11,101 bases of DNA from an uncultured Alphaproteobacteria bacterium. GTDB taxonomy: Bacteria; Pseudomonadota; Alphaproteobacteria; Paracaedibacterales; CAIULA01. Below, piece after piece: positions 6,757 through 11,101 of this stretch. The position numbers and the translations under genes are program-made. The notes under the pieces are model-generated. The model was not told where the DNA came from. It did not search any database and worked only from the letters and a program-made list of their open reading frames with translations. The stretch's first letter is position 1. Each line of letters opens with the position of its first letter. The DNA is taken from assembly GCA_903905285.1 (NCBI GenBank), contig CAIVFQ010000187.1:1-11101 (forward strand), written 5' to 3'.

Positions 6757-7014
6757 TTATTGGTAGATTAATATAGCCACAACTGTTAAAAGGGCGCCGA
6801 TGGTTGCAACTACGTTTGCCACAATCAGGGGACGATCATGAATAATAAATCCATAAATCATCCAGCTGAACACGGAAATAAAACCGCACGTGAATCCAAA
6901 TAAGGAAATATCTTTGGCGCTTTTATTCTGAATAATTGTGTAAAACTGCGAGTAAAATAAAAATTGCCCGCATATTCCAACAACAACCATGTACTTCTTG
7001 TACCATGCATACAT
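6757..7014 (-). CDS. SemiSWEET-family sugar transporter (PQ-loop/MtN3 type)
   Basis: 85 residues forming three membrane helices (about 8-28, 37-57, 64-83), the size and topology of bacterial SemiSWEETs, which dimerise to move sugars down their gradient across the inner membrane. Family landmarks: NKSAKDIS after helix 1, WMIYGF at 51-56, and PLIVAN with Asn67. In characterised SemiSWEETs a Trp and an Asn 16 residues apart line the sugar pocket; here Trp51 and Asn67 keep that spacing. Oddity: the usual PQ pair near the end of helix 1 is SQ (22-23), so the hinge proline is missing. The gene stands alone, converging with the rhodanese gene, and has its own promoter-like sequence upstream. Substrate unknown. 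Confidence 0.78.
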   Translation of the reverse strand: MYAWYKKYMVVVGICGQFLFYSQFYTIIQNKSAKDISLFGFTCGFISVFSWMIYGFIIHDRPLIVANVVATIGALLTVVAILIYQ

Positions 7015-7048
7015 ATCATTGTGCTCTCTTTCTGATGTGGTTGTGCGA

Positions 7049-7078
7049 ATTGTAGAGCGCTTCGGCAGATATTGTCTA
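7049..7078 (-). promoter_or_regulatory. Sigma-70-type promoter for the SemiSWEET gene
   Basis: On the minus strand TAGACA (7078-7073) and TACAAT (7054-7049) each match the -35 and -10 consensus at five of six positions, with an 18-base spacer. A start site near 7042 would leave a leader of about 28 bases before the ATG at 7014. Confidence 0.5.
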
Positions 7079-7169
7079 TTATTTTAGCGGGAATTTTTCT
7101 TATGCCATTCCAAAAGAGGCACTTCGAATATGCAGAAGAAGGTCTTATGTTTTTAAGGATAAAATGAAG

Positions 7170-7204
7170 CCCCTTGTGGCTTTCTTTTTAAAGCTCACAA
7201 GGGG
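7170..7204 (-). terminator. Probable terminator downstream of typA
   Basis: On the minus strand CCCCTTGTG, a bulged A and GCTTT pair with AAAGC and CACAAGGGG around an AAAAAG loop: a 14-bp stem with one bulge. It is followed by CTTCATTTTATC, a broken U-rich tail. It lies about 35 bases past the typA stop, as expected for an intrinsic terminator, though the tail is imperfect. Confidence 0.6.
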
Positions 7205-7230
7205 ATGTTATCTGATTCTTTCACCAGAAT

Positions 7231-7247
7231 GAAGGGGTTACCCCTTC
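7231..7247 (-). repeat. typA: 7-bp hairpin with the typA stop codon as its loop
   Basis: On the minus strand GAAGGGG, TAA, CCCCTTC: a perfect 7-bp stem whose three-base loop is exactly the typA stop codon. The AAGGGG and CCCCTT blocks recur in the terminator hairpin at 7170-7204, so the two structures could exchange partners (first AAGGGG with the distal CCCCTT, and first CCCCTT with the distal AAGGGG). Confidence 0.6.
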
Positions 7248-9064
7248 GCACCGCGTTCAGCACGTTTACGATCATTAGGATCAAGAAAGGCCTTGCGTAA
7301 ACGAATAGATTTCGGTGTGACTTCTACCCGTTCGTCGTCTTGAATGTAGGCAATGGCTTGTTCCAATGTCATCAGACGGGGCGGTGTTAAACGAATCGCT
7401 TCGTCCTTTCCAGATGCCCGAACGTTGCTTAATTGTTTTGCTTTTAACGCGTTCACTTCCAGATCGTTATCGCGGCTGTTCTCGCCAATAATCATCCCTT
7501 GGTAAATAGGGACGCCAGAACCGATAAACATTTGACCACGTTCTTCTAAATTCCACAAGGCGTAGGCAACAGCGTCACCATCTCCATTTGAAATTAGCAC
7601 GCCATGACGACGTCCTTCGATAGGGCCACGATAGTTGCCATAACTGTGGAATACACGGCTCATGATGCCTGTGCCGCGTGTATCCGTTAGGAAAGGCCCA
7701 TGATAGCCAATCAATCCGCGTGAAGGGGCAATGAACAAGATACGCGTTTTTCCACCACCAGAGGGGCGCATATCAGTCATTTCGGCTTTACGTGCGCTCA
7801 TCGACTCAACAACAACGCCGACATATTCATCATCAACGTCAATTTGAACTTCTTCATGGGGTTCTTGACGTTCACCTGTTACAGGGTCATTTTGATAAAG
7901 AACGCGTGGGCGGCTGATCGATAACTCAAAGCCTTCACGGCGCATGGTTTCAATTAAAACACCTAACTGTAATTCGCCGCGGCCTGCAACTTCAAAGGCA
8001 TCTCGATCTTCGGATTCTGTAATACGAATGGCGATATTGCCTTCGGCTTCGCGTCTTAAACGGTCACCCAGCATACGAGATGTTAACTTAGTACCCTCGC
8101 GTCCGGCCAAAGGGGAATCATTAATAGAGAACGTCATCGCCAGGGTAGGGGGGTCGATCGGTTGGGCGTGTAGGGGAATTTCAACCTCAGGCGAAGCAAT
8201 GGTATCAGCCACGTTGGCTTTTTCCAAACCGGCCAAGGCGACAATGTCACCTGCTCTTGCTTCTTCAATGGGCACCCGTTCTAACCCTCTGAAGGATAGC
8301 AACTTTGATATTCTGCCCGTTTCAACGATTTGACCTTCACCGCTCATCACTTTGATGGGCATATTGACTTTTAAAATGCCGCTTTGAACACGGCCAGTTA
8401 ACACACGCCCTAGATAAGAATCATATTCGCGCGTTGTTATCAACATGGTGAAAGGGGCTTCTTCATCGCCTATAGGGGAAGGCACATGTTCTAAAATTAA
8501 ATTAAATAGGGGAGAAAGATCGGTGCGCTCATCTTCAAGCTCTTTGACAGCCCAGCCGTTGCGGCCAGAGGCGTAAACAACCGGAAAATCAAGCTGTTTA
8601 TCGTTGGCGTCCAGGGCCAAGAACAGGTCGAAAATTTCATCTAAGACTTCATCTTGCCGTGCATCAGATCGATCGATTTTGTTAATAACAACAATGGGGC
8701 GTAAATTCAGCTTTAAGGCTTTGCCTAACACAAACTTGGTTTGTGGCATCGGGCCTTCAGCCGCGTCCACCAACAAAACAACACCATCAACCATGCTTAA
8801 AATGCGTTCAACTTCACCACCAAAGTCGGCGTGACCTGGGGTGTCAACGATGTTGATGCGTGTATCATTCCACACCAGGGATGTACATTTTGCCAGAATC
8901 GTAATGCCGCGCTCACGTTCTAGGTCGTTCGAGTCCATGGCACGTTCAGCAACATTCTGATTGGCGCGGAACATGCCGCTTTGTTTTAGAAGGTTGTCAA
9001 CAAGGGTCGTTTTTCCGTGGTCAACGTGGGCAATAATTGCGATATTACGCATGGCAGTTGTCAT
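7238..9064 (-). CDS. typA: Ribosome-associated translational GTPase TypA/BipA
   Basis: 608 residues, full length for the family. TypA is an EF-G-like GTPase that binds the 70S ribosome and supports 50S subunit assembly and growth under stress or cold. GTPase motifs are intact: AHVDHGKT at 12-19 (G1), RGITI at 52-56 (G2), DTPGH at 74-78 (G3), NKID at 128-131 (G4), and SGRNGW as the G5 region. These are followed by the beta-barrel domain 2, EF-G-like domains, and the C-terminal TypA domain with [19 protein letters not shown], a family signature. The start [11 protein letters not shown] agrees with homologues, although MRNI four codons later is possible. The ribosome binding site is weak (AAAAGA). 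The tRNA-Arg 3' end is 25 bp upstream, so typA is probably read from the tRNA promoter and freed by tRNA processing. Confidence 0.97.
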   Translation of the reverse strand: MTTAMRNIAIIAHVDHGKTTLVDNLLKQSGMFRANQNVAERAMDSNDLERERGITILAKCTSLVWNDTRINIVDTPGHADFGGEVERILSMVDGVVLLVDAAEGPMPQTKFVLGKALKLNLRPIVVINKIDRSDARQDEVLDEIFDLFLALDANDKQLDFPVVYASGRNGWAVKELEDERTDLSPLFNLILEHVPSPIGDEEAPFTMLITTREYDSYLGRVLTGRVQSGILKVNMPIKVMSGEGQIVETGRISKLLSFRGLERVPIEEARAGDIVALAGLEKANVADTIASPEVEIPLHAQPIDPPTLAMTFSINDSPLAGREGTKLTSRMLGDRLRREAEGNIAIRITESEDRDAFEVAGRGELQLGVLIETMRREGFELSISRPRVLYQNDPVTGERQEPHEEVQIDVDDEYVGVVVESMSARKAEMTDMRPSGGGKTRILFIAPSRGLIGYHGPFLTDTRGTGIMSRVFHSYGNYRGPIEGRRHGVLISNGDGDAVAYALWNLEERGQMFIGSGVPIYQGMIIGENSRDNDLEVNALKAKQLSNVRASGKDEAIRLTPPRLMTLEQAIAYIQDDERVEVTPKSIRLRKAFLDPNDRKRAERGAKG

Positions 9065-9089
9065 AACAATCTTTTCATTGAGTATGGGT

Positions 9090-9166
9090 TGGCGCGTCCT
9101 AGAGGATTCGAACCTCTGACCTACGGCTTAGAAGGCCGCCGCTCTATCCAGCTGAGCTAAGGACGC
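9090..9166 (-). tRNA. tRNA-Arg (anticodon TCT), CCA encoded
   Basis: On the minus strand the acceptor arms are GCGTCCT (9166-9160) and AGGACGC (9100-9094); the D arm is GCTC/GAGC; the anticodon stem GCGGC/GCCGT encloses the loop CTTCTAA with anticodon TCT, reading AGA. The T arm is AGAGG-TTCGAAT-CCTCT. The discriminator G is followed by an encoded CCA (9092-9090). All arms pair well with one G-T at the base of the anticodon stem, so it looks functional. Confidence 0.96.
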
Positions 9167-9178
9167 AATATAAGTGTA

Positions 9179-9207
9179 ACTTTAAACAGGCTTTGCCTTT
9201 TGTTCAA
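9179..9207 (-). promoter_or_regulatory. Candidate promoter for tRNA-Arg and typA
   Basis: On the minus strand TTGAAC (9207-9202), a 17-base spacer, and TAAAGT (9184-9179); each hexamer matches consensus at four of six positions. Its position puts the start site a few bases before the mature tRNA 5' end at 9166, which is usual for tRNA genes. Confidence 0.4.
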
Positions 9208-9282
9208 TATTATTTTGAAAAGAAGACACTTATGTTAGTAAATAAGGGGTTTTTTACGGTCATGGAAAGATTCTGAATGAAA

Positions 9283-10071
9283 TCATTGAGCCGTCCATCC
9301 ACCATCCATCGATACGATTTCTCCCGTCATGCTGCTTCCAGCTGGTGAACATAAGAATACGGCAAGTTGAGCAACATGGTCTGATCCTATAAATTTCTTG
9401 CTCGGTTGTGATTTAAGAAGGATTTCTTTTACGACCCTATCTTCTGAAATATTATGGACCTTAGCTTGTTCGGCTATTTGTTTTTCCACTAAGGGTGTTC
9501 TTACATACCCAGGGCATATAGCATTACAGGTTACATTTGTTTCTGCTATTTCTAAAGCCACGGCCTTTGTTAATCCAACAAGACCATGTTTGGCTGCAAT
9601 ATACGCTGATTTATAGGGAGAGGCAATTAACCCGTGGGCAGAGGCGATATTAATAATTCGTCCCCAATTTTGCGTTAACATTCCTGGTAAAGTGGTCTTT
9701 ATAAGTTTGAAAGCAGAGGATAAATTAATAGCAAGAATGCTGTTCCATTTTTCTTCTGGGAAATCCACGATAGGAGAAACGAATTGGATGCCCGCATTGT
9801 TGACAATAATATCAATCTGCTTAAACGCTGTGATTGCATCCTCAACCATTTTTTGTACTTGCTGTCCACTGCTTACATCGGCAGGCGAATAAATTACCTT
9901 AGTTTTATGTTTATCGTGAATATCGTTTTGAATTTTTTTGATTTCTTCTAAATCGCCAAATCCGTTTAAAACAATATTGGCGCCAGCCTCGGCCATGGCA
10001 TGGGCGATAGATAAACCTATACCGCTTGTGGACCCAGTTATGAGGGCTGTTTTCCCTTGTAAAATTTTCAT
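9283..10071 (-). CDS. bdhA: 3-hydroxybutyrate dehydrogenase (SDR family)
   Basis: Interconverts D-3-hydroxybutyrate and acetoacetate with NAD, in the cytoplasm, in ketone-body and polyhydroxybutyrate turnover. 262 residues, the normal length. Classical short-chain dehydrogenase motifs: TGSTSGIG at 12-19 for the cofactor, NNAG at 91-94, Asn116, Ser144 in NIASAHG, Tyr157 and Lys161 in the YxxxK motif, and PGYVRTPLV at 187-195. The PGYVRTPLVEKQI stretch and overall match are typical of BdhA rather than of FabG or other SDRs, though substrate specificity is inferred. AAGGAAAA about 7 bases before the ATG is a good ribosome binding site and overlaps the adc stop; the 10-bp gap makes this the second gene of an adc-bdhA operon. 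Confidence 0.92.
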   Translation of the reverse strand: MKILQGKTALITGSTSGIGLSIAHAMAEAGANIVLNGFGDLEEIKKIQNDIHDKHKTKVIYSPADVSSGQQVQKMVEDAITAFKQIDIIVNNAGIQFVSPIVDFPEEKWNSILAINLSSAFKLIKTTLPGMLTQNWGRIINIASAHGLIASPYKSAYIAAKHGLVGLTKAVALEIAETNVTCNAICPGYVRTPLVEKQIAEQAKVHNISEDRVVKEILLKSQPSKKFIGSDHVAQLAVFLCSPAGSSMTGEIVSMDGGWTAQ

Positions 10072-10081
10072 AATATTTTCC

Positions 10082-10851
10082 TTATTTTTTTAAATAATCA
10101 TGAAGAATGCGTCCGTACGGTAACGTCAGGTCAGCCACAAAGTGTATTCCTTCAATCACCTCAAGGACGGGCAGATCTGCTACAGGGGCATTCACATGCG
10201 GTATTAAATGTAATCTGGCATCTCCACCCCAAGCCCCTATCACATTGATATCAGTAGGGTTATATCCTACAAGCTGGGCAATGAAGGTTTCACCAGTCAC
10301 ACACGGTATAAGTTTCAGATTTACCTGTGTTTTTGCGATTTTTTTTATAATTGAGTCAGCGTTAAAATTATGAGGATCATTGTTAGGGCACAGTAAATTT
10401 TTATGTTTGTATTGCATGGTTCCCAGTGCAATCTGTTCATTCCCGTAATGCAGGGTACCAACCAGCGTGTCGTGCACAACTTCAAGTTTGGGGGATCCAA
10501 GTTTTTTAGGGAATCCCCAAATTTCTCTTCCAGCAGCAATTGGAGGATGACAGTCTAAGTACATTTGAGAGGTAAAATTAACTTTCTCACCCTTGTAAAC
10601 ACAGGGGATAACAATACCGCTTTCTACATAGTCGCCAAACCCAAAACTGTCAGGCATTCGTATGAATTCAAAAAAACATGATTGCTACCATCTGGCTCCA
10701 AGGGTTCTGGCACTAATGCGCTGATCGCATTTTCATGCGTTCTATAAACGATGATGAAGTATTCCCTGTTAATAAATCTGTAGGGACCCTTTGGATAACT
10801 GGGAGAACAAAGGGGCATAGATTGCAAACGTAGTATCTGATCTATTTTCAT
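10082..10851 (-). pseudogene. adc: Acetoacetate decarboxylase, split by a one-base frameshift
   Basis: Converts acetoacetate to acetone and CO2. The N-terminal piece starts at ATG 10851 ([14 protein letters not shown], then [29 protein letters not shown]), which strongly resembles clostridial Adc. It derails at a T7 run (10676-10670, read GTT TTT TTG) and ends at 10624. The rest follows in the -1 frame through 10082. One extra T gives [15 protein letters not shown] and a 256-residue protein, close to the 244 residues of the Clostridium acetobutylicum enzyme. The Schiff-base lysine is retained: GFPKKLGSPKL places the KK pair at 116-117 (115-116 in Clostridium). Every other family landmark is intact and no further damage is seen, so this is either a very recent pseudogene, a sequencing error, or rescued by slippage. 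Internal ATG 10657 would give only a C-terminal fragment of 191 residues. Confidence 0.88.
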
Positions 10852-10904
10852 TTTTATTCTTTAATCAAATTGCTTTAGTGAAAATTAGAGAAATGCATTG
10901 CTAA

Positions 10905-10910
10905 ATTATA
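10905..10910 (-). promoter_or_regulatory. Candidate -10 element for adc-bdhA
   Basis: A perfect TATAAT on the minus strand, 54 bases before the adc ATG, would give a leader of roughly 47 bases. No good -35 hexamer lies 16-18 bases upstream (TGCTTT or GCTTTA), so the promoter is tentative. Between this site and the transposase remnant at 11009 I see no other gene. Confidence 0.35.
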
Positions 10911-11008
10911 AAGGATAAATAATTAATAAAGCACTAATAGAGCTACTGCGTAAGTCGAGGTAGTTTGTTGCAAGAGAGTGACATGATCCCCATTCCCCTA
11001 TTTTTTGT

Positions 11009-11101
11009 TTAGGCTATAGCGAATCCATTTTTGAGATTGACGATTCCAGAGATGATTTTGAATTTTACGTTTTATAGTTTTCGTTTATTGCGATAACGAT
11101 C
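11009..11101 (-). pseudogene. IS5-type transposase, C-terminal remnant with internal stop (runs off the window)
   Basis: Read on the minus strand from the window edge: DRYRNKRKL, an in-frame TAA at 11074-11072, NVKFKIISGIVNLKNGFAIA, then TAA at 11011-11009. As I recall the family, IS5-type transposases common in Rickettsiales and Holosporales end with DRYRNRRKRFGLRFNLIAGIYNFEL. The match holds position by position across the internal stop (RYRN-RK, then xFxxIxGIxN), so the stop is a mutation in what was coding sequence. The element's body lies beyond the window. I could not identify the terminal inverted repeat between here and the adc promoter region. Confidence 0.6.

Noticed and set aside
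7944..8333. 129-codon plus-strand frame opposite typA
   Set aside because: Lies entirely within the well-supported typA coding sequence and has no recognisable protein features.
9170..9233. Inverted repeat ATAAGTGT ... ACACTTAT upstream of the tRNA, and the small AGGC-TTT-GCCT hairpin inside it
   Set aside because: Arms are 8 bases with a 48-base gap, and there is no terminator tail; not convincing as terminator or operator for bdhA.
1..11101. CRISPR array, attachment site or prophage module
   Set aside because: No regularly spaced repeats, integrase or phage genes are visible; only dead transposase fragments mark mobility.

Overview
The window reads as an AT-rich alphaproteobacterial chromosome segment, most likely from a host-associated lineage such as the Holosporales (Caedibacter/Paracaedibacter-like symbionts of protists). 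Clues are the alphaproteobacterial flavour of TatB, TypA and the acetoacetate decarboxylase/3-hydroxybutyrate dehydrogenase pair, decayed IS982- and IS5-type transposase fragments at the two ends, and broken reading frames. The taxonomic assignment is inference from remembered protein flavour, not from a search.

Left third (1-4840, plus strand): a dead IS982-type transposase N-terminus (48-173), then a tight unidirectional cluster of four open frames that encode large proteins I cannot assign. They look like two genes rather than four. Each pair starts with a signal-peptide ORF (225-800; 2755-3144) and continues in another frame as a long ORF with no signal peptide and no credible start site (815-2758; 3200-4840). 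In both cases the downstream frame stays open back past the upstream stop, and a homopolymer sits at the junction: T6 followed by A at 788-794 (needs -1), C5 followed by TAA at 3137-3144 (needs +1). Reconstructed, the products are exported proteins of about 844 and 694 residues, translationally coupled by an ATGA overlap. This is the least explained part of the window.

Middle (4805-7237): a membrane-anchored glycosyltransferase-like gene on the minus strand whose 3' end overlaps the cluster by 36 bp; a short stand-alone tatB; a YgaP-like membrane rhodanese; and a minus-strand SemiSWEET-type sugar transporter.

Right (7231-11101, all minus strand): typA/bipA ends in a chain of hairpins including a probable terminator; tRNA-Arg(TCT) lies only 25 bp upstream of typA, so the two are probably co-transcribed. 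Then comes a ketone-body operon, adc-bdhA. adc is complete in sequence but split by a one-base shift in a T7 tract. bdhA interconverts acetoacetate and 3-hydroxybutyrate, and Adc would decarboxylate acetoacetate to acetone. The window ends in the C-terminal piece of an IS5-type transposase with an internal stop.

Three frames broken at homopolymers within 11 kb is the unifying oddity. Homopolymer miscalls, real pseudogenization, and recoding or polymerase slippage are all possible. The adc case, in an ordinary enzyme, argues that at least some of them are plain indels or sequencing errors.
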